Source: Symbiodinium natans (taxonomy: Eukaryota; Sar; Dinophyceae; Suessiales; Symbiodiniaceae). Taken from it: 58,500 nt of DNA. This document shows, piece after piece, positions 1 through 11,442 of the stretch (positions within the stretch are counted from its first letter, which is position 1; the number at the start of each line of letters is the position of its first letter). The stretch spans positions 64,001 to 122,500 of the forward strand of contig CAJNDS010000303.1 of the NCBI GenBank assembly GCA_905221605.1. The letters are read 5' to 3'. Below the pieces are notes generated by a model. It saw nothing but the letters and a program-made list of their open reading frames with translations, was not told where the DNA came from and did no database searches. The translations under genes and the position numbers were made by a program.

Positions 1-1413
1 AGCTGTCCTTCAGGGTAAGTCGGAGGGCTACACCTGCACTTTTCAAGGGCAGTACACCTACTTGCTTGTCAATGTTCTCGGGGCTTGAGGATCGCCCCCG
101 CGCGCCGGGTGCGCCTAGGTTTAAAGGTTGGCATGAGAATACACAGGAACATGCATGCCCGGGGTTGGCCTTTGCAAGTTCTAATGTTTTCCCTTTCTCC
201 CTTTCTGCCTTCCTTCCTTTCAGCACATATTCCCCCCTCCCCCCCTCCCCCCGAGGGGAAGGAAGGGACGCATCCAAGCCAACTGGTGTGAAAGCAGCAC
301 TTGGACTCAGTATGGAGCTTGGTTGATCGCCCCAAATCACCATCCCAACCAGACAACCACAACCACCGCTCCCTGTGCTCTGTCATTAGAAAGCTTCCGG
401 GCTCTCTCTTTCCCACTCTCTCTTGGGCCAGATGCACAAGCGAGAATTTAGACCGAAGTTGCTTGCCTCGAAGTCGCCGTTATGTTCCCTCACACCGTAA
501 GCAAGGAATTCGTCTAGTTCTTCGGGAAAGTCTGGTCCAGAGTACGTAAGATCCTCTGAACCTTCGGCTTCCATGGCCATGCTCCTCCGAAACTACACCA
601 CGTTGCAGAAAATCATGGGCTGCTGGCTAGCATAAGGCCAAGATGTTCCGTTCAACGGTGTCATGTGAATGTTCTGCCAGTTATGCCTCTCTGCTGCTAC
701 TTATCTGCCAGATTCTGGAAACACACAATGGTTTGGAGCTGGCATTCAAGAAGCTTGAACCGTCGGCGCACCAGTGCAAAATTCGACATGTGGCACAGCC
801 GACACCTTCAGGTTCTGATGCATAGATGTGCATGACTGTACATACGAAAGACTACTCTGGTTGTCAAGTTTCAACTTGGCCTGGCACTGCACCGAGTTCT
901 GCAGGGGGAAGCTTCTGCGAGGCCTGTTAAGTGACAGAGGTGAGGCGCAGCCAAAAACCTCAAGCATTTGGCGCCTCTATCACAGGCAGTGCTTGGCCCT
1001 GGCACCTTTGCACCTGAGCTAGCACCTCAGGCGAAAAAAGAAAAAGCAGGGGCGGCTCTTTCGTATACTACCCACTGGCATTGCTGCACGATGTCGCTTG
1101 GTCGGCTGACGGCAGCCGCAAGCCGCTTCCGAGCAGAACCTGTGGGTCTTGACTCCTCAGACAGAATCAGAAGCACTCTGGGCATCATCTTGCTTCAGAA
1201 CGAAAGCAAGAAGATGTGTCACGAAAGGGACATGATCAAGGCACCGTAGCTTGGCGGCGCGGCATCCTTAGCAAGCAAGCCAACACCAATTCTCAACCAG
1301 CACAGACAACCCTTCCAATACACCAAAACACAAAACATGTCAAAACTCTCCACCAAAATCCCAAAACAGAACCCTAACCAAAGCCACGACCCAAAACCTA
1401 CAAATACACCAAA

Positions 1414-1466
1414 CCCCGCCCTTTGCCCCGCCCCTTGCCCCGCCCTTTGCCCCGCCCTTTGCCCCA
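1414..1466. repeat. 12-bp tandem repeat CCCCGCCCTTTG
   Basis: About four tandem copies of a C-rich 12-mer (CCCCGCCCTTTG, with CCCCTTG variants). Immediately upstream (about 1,280-1,410) is a CA/AAACC-rich, purine-poor stretch. No gene association is visible. Confidence 0.8.
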
Positions 1467-2703
1467 CACCCAGGCCATGGTATGTTTTTTAGCCTTGCAC
1501 GAATGGCCGTGGAGTTCTTGAGGATTCCCGAAACGTAGTGTCATTGGCAAGCATAGCATTTTCGGCGCCTCTCAACATGGACACTGCTGTGCTGTGAGGT
1601 TCTGCGCAAGATAATGGAGATTCCCAGTTCGGATGTCTTCGCTTTTGGACTTCTGGGCTCAGGAAACAATACTGCCACTTTTGCACGTCTGGTACTCTTG
1701 GAGTTCTTTTCGGTGTTCTTGGAAAGCATGGTTTTGGCGTGGTTTGATGCTTTTGGGGCCTACGCTGGCTCAATACGACAGCCAGCACGGAGCCATGAAG
1801 GGAGAGACCATGTTCTGTTTTGCGTTCTTTTGCGGCGCTAGTGACTGATGAGTTCATAGAAAATCTCCAAATCTAACTACTAGTAAGGTCGCGACAATAT
1901 TGTCCTACAGGCCTGCCCGCAAACGGAGACAGGAAAGAAAAACAACAAAACAGAAACGAACGCTCCTTTGATTATCTCTCTGTGGGTGTCGTACTCCCAA
2001 CGAAGTCACTCGTAGCCGCATGTGGCAAAGGTGTAGGCATTGCCAGAGAACCACTCCCCAGAATTGTCCTCCCCAGGCTTCAAGGCCTCTTGCGTGTCAA
2101 AACAAGATGTTGGAATAAGCGTCCTCTCCAGAATACACGGTGGCCATTGCGAAGGGATTTTGGCCTTAAGTGTCCATTTTCGGCCACTGAAGTTCCATCA
2201 TGTCACTACGCGCACTGAAAGATTGAAAGAGAGAGCAGTGACAACACATAACATCCTGACAACATATCGCACGTCTCTGTTTGTTCCGACGTGTCCTGCT
2301 GGCCAGGCCACATCGAAGTTGCTATCTACTTCAAAAGCAACAGGCAGATCACTGCTGCACTGCTGCACTGCTGACTAGCTCTGTCAATCTTGCCAGTTCC
2401 TGAGGGGGGTGCGAGGAGGGAGCACAAAGCTGGAGCCGACAAGAGCCGCGTGCACGGCAACCTGCAATGTCGACATCGTGGTAGGCCATGAAACACACAA
2501 CCTTATGATCTGCCTCCCCTCGCAGGTCGGCATAATCATTGGCACAGAAGAAGGCACACAAGTATCGCCTAGCAGCATCAGATGGCATTTCCACTGCAGT
2601 CAATGTTTGCACAAAATCCATTCCCTACTTTTCGCTGCTTTAGGCTCGAGCGAATTCGCCAAGAACAGCAAATCCTTACTACAGCTTGCTCAATTCGACC
2701 CCA

Positions 2704-2750
2704 AGAGAGAGAGAGAGAGAGAGAGAGGAGAAAAAAGAGAGAGAGAGAGA
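2704..2750. repeat. GA microsatellite
   Basis: (GA)n interrupted once by GGAGAAAAAA. On the minus strand it reads as a Ser/Leu run inside a 204-residue open frame, which is probably why that frame is long. Confidence 0.95.
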
Positions 2751-3254
2751 CACTTGCGCGTGCGCTGTCCCCCTCAGGACTGATCCGGCAGCCAACTCCA
2801 GAGAAGCTCGTCGCGCCCCGAAGCCACAAAATTTCCATAGCCCCCGTTGAAAACCTCGCAGTTAGAGTCTCTGAGAATGGTTCTCGACCCTTCATGCAAA
2901 GCCATCCAAACTGACTGTGGAGGGAAATTGCCTGCACCACTGCAATCAAGGAGCCGCACAAACAGTGTTCCTGGGAGCAGGTGTGCACGCCGACTGCAAA
3001 GGCTGCAGTTGGCTTGCTGCTCCCGACAGCCACATAACTACACATTTGTTCGTGAGCATCGGCCACAAGCCCCAAAGATGTTGCGCACTCTGGAGACGAT
3101 ATTAAATCAACATTCCAACACGACGAAAAGAACAACGCACCACTTGTCGTCATCTTAACACAGGGCGCTGCAGATGATGTCAGCGCCGCCATTCTCCATG
3201 TCTCATGTCAAAGCTTTGTGGCCATCGCCCAAGGGCCCGAGGTTCTAGTTTTAG

Positions 3255-3455
3255 TCATTCGACTTCCTCCCAGATGCACCCGTGGACTTTCTCGGCTATG
3301 CTATGCTTGTGTACAAACCCTCAAGAACTGGTGCAAAGGAAGTAGCTCCGGACGAAGATCAGGGCGCTGTCGGAAAAATTGTTCAGCGCAGGGTGGCCTT
3401 GCTCCACTCAGAAAAGGTGGCACGGCAGCACATGCAGCTCTATCGCAAGCTTTAG
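3255..3455 (+). CDS. Possible terminal exon, unknown protein
   Basis: A 67-codon open stretch begins directly after a T-rich AG (GTTTTAG) and ends in TAG. The composition looks coding, mixing acidic and basic residues. It includes SFDFLPDAPVDFLGYAML, then a KPSRTGAKE segment and a VGKIVQRRVALLHSEKVARQ segment that could form an amphipathic helix. There is no methionine start, so it would have to be an internal or last exon. I do not recognise the family and cannot find partner exons. It could also be a decayed repeat piece. Confidence 0.25.
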   Translation, partial: SFDFLPDAPVDFLGYAMLVYKPSRTGAKEVAPDEDQGAVGKIVQRRVALLHSEKVARQHMQLYRKL

Positions 3456-6400
3456 TGCCACAGAAGCACTTCATGCGATTTGTTGATACGCCTTCTTCTC
3501 GGGAACATTCGGGAACATTCGGGAACAACCAGGGCATGCCTTCAGGAAATTTGGGTCCAAGCCTTGGACTGCGCGGTCTTGAGCACGGGCTTTTCAACAA
3601 TTCATTCCCGATGACAAAACCGAAGGGGTCGTTGAGTAGTGACGAATTTACCTCACTTGTCCCCCTGCACGATGTGGCCCGCTGATACCAGCAAAACACC
3701 AAACACACGAAAGCGTCAATTTGGAACACAAACTGGCCAACTTGAAACACCGAAAGCATCAATTTTCAACATACGATTAGGTTCAAACTCATGCCCACTT
3801 CGCCTTGGACATCGGAAGAAGGTGAGGGGAGAAACAACATGTTCCTTCAACCCTTACACATGGAATGAACCCAGTTGGTGGTGATTTTTGGTTAATCAAC
3901 GCCGCTGGGATCAAGTCGCTTTGTGCTGTTGCAAACGTTCCCTCAGAAACGATCGTCTACGAGCTCGAAGGGCTGGGAGGCCACGGCCGAATTCTACAGC
4001 CTTGGACGTGCGATCCCATTTGCTGACGGAGGGCTGGCTCAACTGCCTCGCGGGGTATCATACACATCACAAATGGATGCCACAGAAACAACAAAGAAAA
4101 CACGACTTCATAATCAAAAAGCGACACTCACGGGCACGTTCCGAATTGAGAAGTTCCGCACAGACCTTCGCCTATGTACTCAGCTATTTGCCGATATCGA
4201 GCACGCATGGCTTCACTGCGTGCAATAGCAAAGGCCGAGAAGGAGCAAGGATGATCAGGGTCCCAGCTCTACTTGATGCACTTCCTCGGTTTGCTGCGCA
4301 TTCATGCTGAAGAATGCTCATGAACCGTACCAAGCCGCTGCGCGAATCCGGCACTTCTTCCCTTGTAAGACATGACATTGTTTTGGCAGCAAGCTTCCGA
4401 CAAATTCGAAGAATCATGTGAAGAAATCTCCTTGGGAGAAAGGCCAAGGTGAACCGGAATGCATGCATCATGTCCATGATATAACGAACAAGAATGGCCA
4501 CAGCGGTCAAGACTCGGGTCCAACGAAATGAAGCCGGACACGGCACCGATGCTTGAGAAAGCTTTGCAGCTCCTTGGCTATGAGCATGCAGATCGGCTCG
4601 AGAATGCCAAGCAAATCAAAGTAACCGGAACTATAGGGCTTCCACACCATGACATGATGCTTGCACGCTAGGTCTCATCCCAGTACTTGGAGTCCTCAGA
4701 TTCGCAACAGCGTGTGGAAGGGGCGTCCGGTCTTTGACTGAGGGCGACATTGTAATACCTGAAAGCGACCCATGGGCTCGTCGAACGCGCACCTGGCCGT
4801 CTGCGAAAATCTCGCCAGCAAACAGGACAAGATTGGCACAAGGGATAACAGCACAAGGAGAATCAGGAAAGCATAGGAAGCGCCTCGGCTTTGGAGGTGG
4901 CACCAAGCACGACCAAGTGAAGCCTCAATGGTGCTACTGGGTAGGACTGCTAGGGGCTGCGAGGGCTTCTAGGGCTCGAATCAGCGATGACCATATGTCG
5001 AGCAACTCCCAATCCACTGCCTGAGGCTCCTTTGGCCACTGGACCTCTGCACAAGCAATCTTTTCAGGGTCTGGCGATACCGTTTTACGACAAACATTTT
5101 CTGGCGCTGGACGACACACATGTGCTCTTGGGCCCCATCAATGGACTCTTGGTTCAATAACCACGCCTGGTCTGCCGAAATTGGCTGATGCGCAAAGAAT
5201 CTTCCAGCTCACGGTGCGAAAATGCAGCCTTCGCCCCTGAGATGCCTGCCATGGATAAAGGGAAGGATAAGGCATCCAGCATTATGGCCTCGCCCCAGCC
5301 AGCGGACGCGCAAAGCAAAATGCAGGCCATCAAGTGTTGATGCCATTTTGGTCCGTGGCATTGCTTCGCGCCGCTTGGATCAGCTCCTCACCACCGCGAT
5401 CGCGCCTTTAGTCGCTTACAACGACCTGTAGAACTGGTTTTGGCATGCTTTCGAATAGAAACCTTGCTTGGGCCAGGACAGGAATGGGCCCCAACCTCCA
5501 CGTGCAAGATCGTGCAAGCCCTCCGCTGCCAACATGCCCCGCCGCATGGAAGTTCCCACCTTTCTCGGTCAGACCCGCTGAACCTTTCCCATCAGGCAAT
5601 TTTGGCCTCAGCATTCCAGCTGCTCCATTTCGCCGCAAAAGGTGCCATCTACACAATTTTAAGAGCCGAACAATGAGATCCGGCTTGGCCACCGAAATGT
5701 GCCTGCATAATTGCCCCTCGCTTGTTTAGAGACAACCTCACCATCGTGGGCCTGGCGACCAGCCATCATCAACAGCAGCATCCATTTCTGTGCAAAGCCT
5801 CGGTCATCAAATCTGCCATTGCTCTTCCTTTTGCTCGAAGCCAGTCGCAATCTGAGATTTCCACTGCTTGGTGTCCATACCCTGTACAAGTAGCCTCGGC
5901 TTGTCGCAAACCACACGAACGGCCAGCAACGCCTGTTTTTTGTGCAAACTCGTCAAAACAAGTTGCTGCAGTTCCTGGTGCATATTGCAAGAAGAACGAG
6001 CTGCAGGGCCATCTGCACAGCAATTGAACCACTGCAACCTTTAAGGCAGTTTCCGGGATAGCCTAACACATCAGCCCCGCCTAGCAAAGCTCTTGCCGCG
6101 GCCTGTGCTTCGTCCAGGTTCTGACCTACCAAGGCGCCGTTCAAGGCGCTTGCATCATGCCTACACGGCCTACACCCCTTGCTTTCGCATAAATACACGA
6201 GCAACAATCCTGGTCCGGCCTGTTTCTTGCAAAACTGCTCGCAACACCTTCACTGCTCGGACCTCGGCACAAAGGCCCCGATTTTTGCACAATTTCACCC
6301 GCAGCTATGAGAAATTCAGCACCGAATTTGCCACACCGCCAAGCAAGGCCCATCAAAAAAGCAGGAACCGTTTCTTCGTTGTCCAAAGCATCGCACGTCA

Positions 6401-6589
6401 AAATCAGCATGCTGCAAATGAGGGAACCAGCCCTGCGCCTGTGAGGATTGCGATGGCCGATGGAGTTTGGGAGTTTAGAATCGTGAGTGCACGTGCCCGC
6501 AGATCCATGAGCGTGGGCGTGCTGTGCGCGGTGCACAGCGCAAGTTTGGCACATGTGGCATCGCTTCCAGCGACGGGAAGACGTGTGTT
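3456..6589. other. No recognised gene; scattered open frames
   Basis: Roughly 3.1 kb without an assignable gene. A triple CGGGAACATT repeat lies near 3,499-3,530. The minus strand between about 5,400 and 6,030 has short open stretches in changing frames with coding-like composition (for example 5,807-5,975), suggesting a decayed repeat reading frame. No diagnostic motif was found. Confidence 0.4.
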
Positions 6590-7480
6590 TACAGCTGCGA
6601 CGAAGGCCCGCCCCCTCCGGGTACTCTTGCGCCTGGGGCGGACGTTTGGAGCGGAGACAGGCCACTCTCGGAACGCGGCTTGGTCGTCCTAGGCACATCT
6701 GTCGGCCCCTCGGAGTTCGTGTCCGCATGGGCTGCGCAACGGATGCGGACCGAATGGGAGTTCTCACACCAGCTGCCACAGTGCTCCCACTGCCCCTGTG
6801 TGCCAACCGTTGTAGCCCACCGGGATGTGGAGGAGCAGTGGACGCATTTGGCGACCACGCCCTGGCAAGCAGCAGGGCGAAAATTGTGGTACGGGAGGCC
6901 GTCGGTCCTGATGGGCAGGTGGTCCCATAACCATGGCTTGCGCACGCCAGAGCACCCAACGTCTGCTCCGATGACCGGAGAGCCGCCTGGACCTCGTCAT
7001 CTACGGAGCGACGCCTCTCGGTGGAGCCCTTTTTCTGCGACGCAACGCTTGTGTCGCCGCTGTTACGCACAGGCTTGCTGCCACGCACAGGCTTGCCTCT
7101 AGGCGCGTTACGATTAACCTGGCTGGCGTTTGCAAGGGAAAACTCGAAATCGTAACGTGCTTCGTGCGCCCCAGCCCTGCAAAACGGAGCTGCCTTGCGG
7201 GTAGCCGAGCGCCGTAAGCAAGCCGCCTAACCGGAGCTGAATGCCGGCGGCCCACAACAGCTGTTGGTGCTTGGGAGCGGGGCGGCGGACGCTGGAGCAC
7301 CAGCGAGATCCACCACCAGCCTGAGGCGCCGCAGCATCGGCGTGGGCCAGACGTTGGTGGGCCACGCGAGCCGTGTCGGTACAACAGGCGGTCCGCTTGG
7401 CTGCACGCGAGCCAACAGTCGACTCCCGGGCTGGACCGCGTGCTCGACCTTGTTGGGGACGCAGCGGTGCCCTGCCGAAG
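6590..7480 (+). pseudogene. LINE-like retroelement remnant, family A
   Basis: Frame-broken 3' part of a reverse-transcriptase element on the plus strand. Visible in order: a post-palm segment with GLVVLGTSVGPSEFV (about 6,680-6,720); a cysteine/histidine cluster reading CANRCSPPGCGG then VDAFGDHALA (about 6,805-6,865); a REAVGPDGQVVP stretch (about 6,890-6,930); and LDLVIYGATPLGGALF followed, after a one-base frameshift near 7,040, by CDATLVSPL. Then come GAALRVAERRKQAA, LLVLG and a tail with WARRWW near 7,345. The C...GDH cluster plus D...SPL...E.RK layout resembles the zinc finger and restriction-like endonuclease (PD-(D/E)XK) found at the C-terminus of some early-branching LINEs. Frameshifts, stops and an internal deletion show it is dead. 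Family assignment is by motif memory. Confidence 0.65.
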
Positions 7481-7489
7481 GTAGGAAGC

Positions 7490-7723
7490 TGCCCTGACAC
7501 GCAAAGCGCGCAGCAGGAACACGCGTCGTGCAGGAGCAAAAGGAGTTGTTGTTTGTACAAAAACTCAAAAAGCGTGCCTATATGCCCAGTACAAAATCAT
7601 TAAGGTTTACGTTTACGGGCAAGAGTGCTTTCGGCATCTATGGGGACAGCAGCCGTGGTCCTGAAACAACCGTCCAGCGGTCAGTCTACACGTGAAACAA
7701 AGAGCACTAGAAGGTGCCCAAAC
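7490..7723. other. Spacer between opposing LINE remnants
   Basis: Separates the plus-strand family A remnant from a minus-strand LINE tail. No gene is recognised. Confidence 0.4.
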
Positions 7724-8492
7724 TCACATAACTATACAAGGGGACACAAGACGTGTCAAGTAGCTACTCCGGGGTTCCAAACCCTCAAGCAGCGACCGTT
7801 GAGCTTGGCAAATGCTGGCCACGAAGCTCATGCGCGCGGCAATAGATGCACGAATGTTGCCCCTACCATTTGGAGAGAACAAGAAGCGCAACAGGGCGTC
7901 ATCCGAGAAGTGGTCAACGGCATGTCCTAAGGACTGCAGGTGGCGTGACCAGACATTCCTCCAATGCAGAAACATGGGGCAAGAACGCACGGCATGAATG
8001 AAGCTCCAATCTGCTGCGCAGCAAAGGCAAGGGTAACGTAGACCACGGTGCCGAGCAGCACGTCCATCCATGAAAGGATGGTGACCACACCTAGCAAGCG
8101 TCCACTCCCTTATCACAGACCCTGGTAGCCTTGAGCAATGGGCAGAACCAAAGATCCAGATGGCACTGGCTAAAAACCGAAAGCGACGGGAGTTGGGCAA
8201 CTTCACCGCGTCGCATCTGCCAACCAGGACGGACACAACGCTGCTTCCACTGTTCCAGAGATCGATTCATACAGCCAGGACCAACTCCGAAAGCATCTGG
8301 CAAAGGAATGCCAGAAGCACACAGAATGCCACGAACTTGCTGTGCCCACGACTTTGGACAATTCAGGGCATAGCGAAATAGGCGGCCTGCCAAACTACGG
8401 TGAGCACCATGCGGGTCAGCTGAACAAAGGCGGCCAAACAGGTTTGCCTGGGCCGTCTTGAATGACACACTTTGAAAGCTCACAATGTACAT
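7724..8492 (-). pseudogene. LINE 3' end with zf-RVT-like motif
   Basis: Two overlapping minus-strand open frames (8,492-8,091 and 8,236-7,724) read as one damaged polypeptide. The second carries YPCLCCAADWSFIHAVRSC followed by P and a W-rich segment. The spacing C-x2-C...H-x4-C resembles the zinc-binding motif downstream of many LINE reverse transcriptases. Upstream, in SWAQQVRG, SLEQWKQ and similar pieces, the W-containing amphipathic segments also fit a LINE thumb/connection region. It seems distinct from families A and B in this window because it lacks the GDH and SPL blocks. The call rests on one motif, so moderate confidence. Confidence 0.45.
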
Positions 8493-8555
8493 CTTTGACG
8501 TACATCTTTGACGTACGCGCTTGCTTGGGGGAAGGGGCTGGCCAAGGCATGATTG

Positions 8556-9330
8556 TCAGCTCCCTGTATGGCGCCAAGTCCTCGGGTGGTCGTGTGCCAC
8601 GGTCACGACCTCATGCAGGGCGAACTTGCCACAACACAAGCGCCACAGGCCAGCTTGCTCGCGCGCCATGATAAGGTAGCCGAACGAGCACAGCGAGGTT
8701 CCCTGGCACGCTCGCTGATCGAGTTTCGTTACCCTGACCTTCGACCACCTGAGCCGTACGGCCCGCGCAGTGACGAAATGCTTCGCTTCCAGCCGAGTAT
8801 GCCATGCCCGTTTCCGCCACACGCCCTTGTCGCATGCCACCATCGGTTGGTTGCTTGCGCCTGGACATACTCGTCGTGCCCGATGGGAACCCCCAGCACG
8901 ACGAACCCGCGCTCAGAGCACCAGCCAGTGGGTCACGCAGCAACCATCGGCTCCCACCACGAGAATGTGGGCGTGCGCGCGTAAACGCTGCGCACGAAGG
9001 GCACGAGCTGGGGCGCCGTATCCCGCAGCTTGCAAATGATGGCCGCACGAGTGATGTCATCGTACGCATTGCGGCCGTTCAAGCGACACGACCCGCTTGA
9101 GGGTCCAACTCAACGGCTGCGTGCCGGAGAGCGGCCAACGCATCCGTTCCGGAACACGTACTCCGGAGCGTGAAATGAGAGGGCATACTGGTAGGAGCGT
9201 GTGGCGTGGTCGAGCATGTCAACAAACATGCGAGCCAGCACCCTAGACATCGTCGCCGGTCGCGATGCTGCGAACGCCACCATTCGTCTTGCCATGAAGA
9301 TCGCATAGCTTCGAGGGTCCAGTAGCAGCA
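8556..9330 (-). pseudogene. LINE-like reverse transcriptase remnant, family A
   Basis: Minus-strand reverse transcriptase core in shifting frames. In order: SRVLARMFVDMLDHATRSY and YQYALSFH (about 9,295-9,180); GTDALAALRHAAVELDP (about 9,160-9,110); RNAYDDITRAA (the fingers/palm segment, about 9,095-9,050); LVPFVRSVYARTPTF (about 9,020-8,975); then CSERGFVVLGVPIGHDEYV (about 8,925-8,870). The stretch that should hold the catalytic YxDD box between the last two blocks is missing, so this is an internally deleted copy. The GFVVLG.P.G..EYV block matches the corresponding block of the family A copy at 6.68 kb and the minus-strand copy at 13.8 kb. Confidence 0.65.
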
Positions 9331-10106
9331 GTTCACCAGTTTCTCATCCCACATCATTTCCGTACGACCAGAAATCGCACGACGAAGGAGATTCCGTTTC
9401 ATAACACGTTTGACCCAGCGATGGCGTGGTAGCAGTGCGATGTACGAAGCAAGCTGCCAATACTGACGCAAATGTTGTCGACCAACTTTCCGAAACGCAG
9501 CATTTGCAGCAGTTTCGGACGCGTCCGTTCCACGACTGTAGAATTTGATGCCACGGCAAATTCCAATCCCCTAAGGGAAAGGAATCGGACAAACCCAGCG
9601 GCTTGAGGGCTCCAGCGCCCACCAACATCAATGCCCAGCACGACAAGCCGGCAGCGGCGACCGGAGGTAAGTTCCGGGTGTGTCCGGGCCTTGGCACGTT
9701 CAGCGACACGCAGGGCTGCCCCTGGTGCGCGGCCTCCGTCACCTTGCTCAAGAAGTTCAGAAGGTGCTGGGGGGGGTCGTCAGGCAGGTCGGCGCCTCCT
9801 TGTCCGAGTCTTGGTCGGCTTGGCTCGTGGTGGCGGAATATGTGATTGACGAAACTCCGGGTTTTTACGGGTACACTCCGAGGGACTTGGAGTGGAGTTG
9901 GTCGGGTGGTCCAACCACACGTCGTAGCAAGTGCCGATTTTTTTTTTTTGCGCACCTTTTTGAAACTTGGAAAGTCACATCGCGGTCCCAGTGCAAACGC
10001 CCAGGGCAAGCGCCCAATGCCCAGTTCACGGCATGCGGCTGGCGAGGCGAGGCTGCTCGGATGAGTCAACAAGAACGTCACTGAGCAGCGGTGAGTCGCC
10101 AGCTGG
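9331..10106. other. Unassigned spacer, includes inverted repeat arm
   Basis: No gene recognised. The minus strand has a long open frame (10,081-9,344) with no identifiable domain. The right part contains one arm of an inverted repeat (about 9,945-10,060). Confidence 0.4.
9945..10060 (+). repeat. Inverted repeat arm 1
   Basis: The segment from TTTTTGCGCACCTTTTTGAA to GCATGCGGCTGGCGAGGCGA reappears in reverse complement at about 10,835-10,985. Shared blocks include GCGCACCTTTT, AGTCACATC.CGGTCC, GCAAGCGCCCAATGCC and ACGGCATGCGGCTGGCGAGG. Arm 2 has a few short insertions. No ORF-level meaning is apparent. Confidence 0.7.
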
Positions 10107-10395
10107 GCCTCGCCTTATGTTGCGATGCCACCCTCGTTTCCCCGCTGACGCGCACAGGTCTACCACAGCCTTGCGCGGCGGAGAACGATGGGGCGGCGCT
10201 TCGGGTGGCGGAAAAACGCAAGCGGGCAGCCTACCCAGAACTCGCAAGGGGCGGCCCGCAGAGGCCGGTCGTGCTCGGGGCCGAAGTGGGAGGCCGCTGG
10301 AATGGAGGCGCACTGCGGTTCGTCAGAGATCTGATCCGTTTGCGCGCGTGCCGCGTGCCCGAGGCCTCGGCGGCGCCTCGGCGGCTTGGAAAATT
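10107..10395 (+). pseudogene. LINE-like C-terminal nuclease-like domain, family A
   Basis: An uninterrupted plus-strand reading frame for the C-terminal domain of the same family: LALCCDATLVSPLTRTG, then GAALRVAEKRKRAAYPEL, then PVVLGAEVGGRWNGGALRF and FVRDLIRLRACRVPE. The D...SPL...E.RK...Y...GGRW pattern is compatible with a PD-(D/E)XK nuclease fold. The 5' boundary is abrupt (no reverse transcriptase precedes it) and the frame runs out at about 10,468 in AT-rich DNA, so it is a truncated fragment, but its frame is better preserved than its neighbours'. Confidence 0.65.
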
Positions 10396-10617
10396 TCTCT
10401 CATTCACCATGCAATTTTGGATTTATGATTCCTTTATGATCCTTTATGAAGAAGTGAGATATGTATGATTTGTTTATGAGAAGTTTATGTCTGCAGTTTT
10501 GCATCATGTACCATGAAACAAGCGATGTTGTGTTTTATAAAAAAATACCATAAAAGTGTGATAAAACTGACGACATCATGATTTACAAAATCTTGGCAGG
10601 AGCTTGTGTACGGTCCA

Positions 10618-10740
10618 CTGCCGGGGGCCCGCAGTGCCTCGTCGTGCTGGGCACCGAAGTCGGCAGCCGCTACACCAAATGGAATTGTAACTTTGTTCCA
10701 AGACTGGGAGCGGCAACATGTCCAACGTTTTTGATTTGGC
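10618..10740 (+). pseudogene. Second fragment of the family A C-terminal domain
   Basis: About 40 codons reading AGGPQCLVVLGTEVGSRY and then NFVPRLGAATCP, collinear with the GGPQRPVVLGAEVGGRW...FVRDL block of the copy ending 220 bp upstream. Between the two lies AT-rich DNA with runs of TTTATG. This is a short relic, interpretable only by comparison with its neighbours. Confidence 0.5.
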
Positions 10741-10834
10741 ACCACACTGTCCATCCGACTTGAGATGTGAAGGCCATGATTTTCAATCCATCGAAGCAAC
10801 ATCGTCCCTCGATTTTTTTCCTTTCAATCGGGTA

Positions 10835-10985
10835 GCAGCCTCCCCTCGCCAGCCGCATGCCGTAAACTGGCTACAAAAAACTAGTTGTGCTGCCGTGGCA
10901 TTGGGCGCTTGCCCGGCGCTTGCACTTGGACCGTGATGTGACTTGCATTTTTGTTTTTGCAGATTCCAAAAGGTGCGCGAAAAAG
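10835..10985 (-). repeat. Inverted repeat arm 2
   Basis: Reverse-complement partner of 9,945-10,060, about 0.8 kb away. The intervening DNA contains the two nuclease-domain fragments, so the arms could be the borders of a foldback-type insertion or simply two copies of a short repeat. Confidence 0.65.
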
Positions 10986-11098
10986 ATACGGTGGTATCAC
11001 CCGTCGCGTGCTTTGTTTCTGGACATCGTGCCGAGCATACACGGCATTTGCACAAAATGGATGTTGAATTTTAAAAAAAAAATTGCCGAGCCCTCCTT

Positions 11099-11440
11099 TT
11101 GCGTCGGCTCCGCTTGCCACTCCCGCTCACATCAGCGAGATGCCGGTGTCGCCGACTTCATGATGCACTCGGCGATCACCTTGGCGCTTGTCCACGGTCT
11201 GGTGTTTTGCGCTCGCGTGGGGCCGCACTTGAGCGAGCTGCGGCCAGAGTTTGCAGGGAGGCGGGCGATACTGTGGCGACGCATGTTCTTGTGCGGGACC
11301 TCAACGTTATCCCTGTCCGCCCGGACGAGAGGCGCATAGAGGTCATAGCGAACGGCCTGACCTTGTGGGGCGGGGTGCAGCTTGTCGTAGACACCACGCT
11401 GGTGTCGCCCCTCGCCGCGGCTGGCCTTCCACGACGCCCC
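11099..11440 (+). pseudogene. LINE-like C-terminal segment, family B
   Basis: Open plus-strand frame with, in order, RRLRLPLPL, a cysteine pair (ARCRC) leading to DALGDHLGACPRSG, then AALERAAARVCREAG, HVLVRDLNV, DERRIEVIANGLTLWGG and QLVVDTTLVSPLAAAGLP. This is the family B counterpart of the GDH cluster plus nuclease-like start: D-T-T-L-V-S-P-L replaces C-D-A-T-L-V-S-P-L. Homology stops at about 11,440, exactly where a family A copy begins on the opposite strand. The frame continues open to 11,584, but only as the antisense of that copy. Confidence 0.6.
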
Positions 11441-11442
11441 AC

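Larger units (their letters stand above)
1..3254. other. No recognised gene
   Basis: About 3.25 kb in which I recognise no protein family or RNA gene. Several open frames occur on both strands, the longest on the minus strand at 2578-3192, but that one runs through a GA microsatellite and shows no domain. Low-complexity tracts at 1,414-1,466 and 2,704-2,750 are listed separately. The rest is ordinary mixed-composition DNA that could be intergenic or intronic. Confidence 0.5.
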
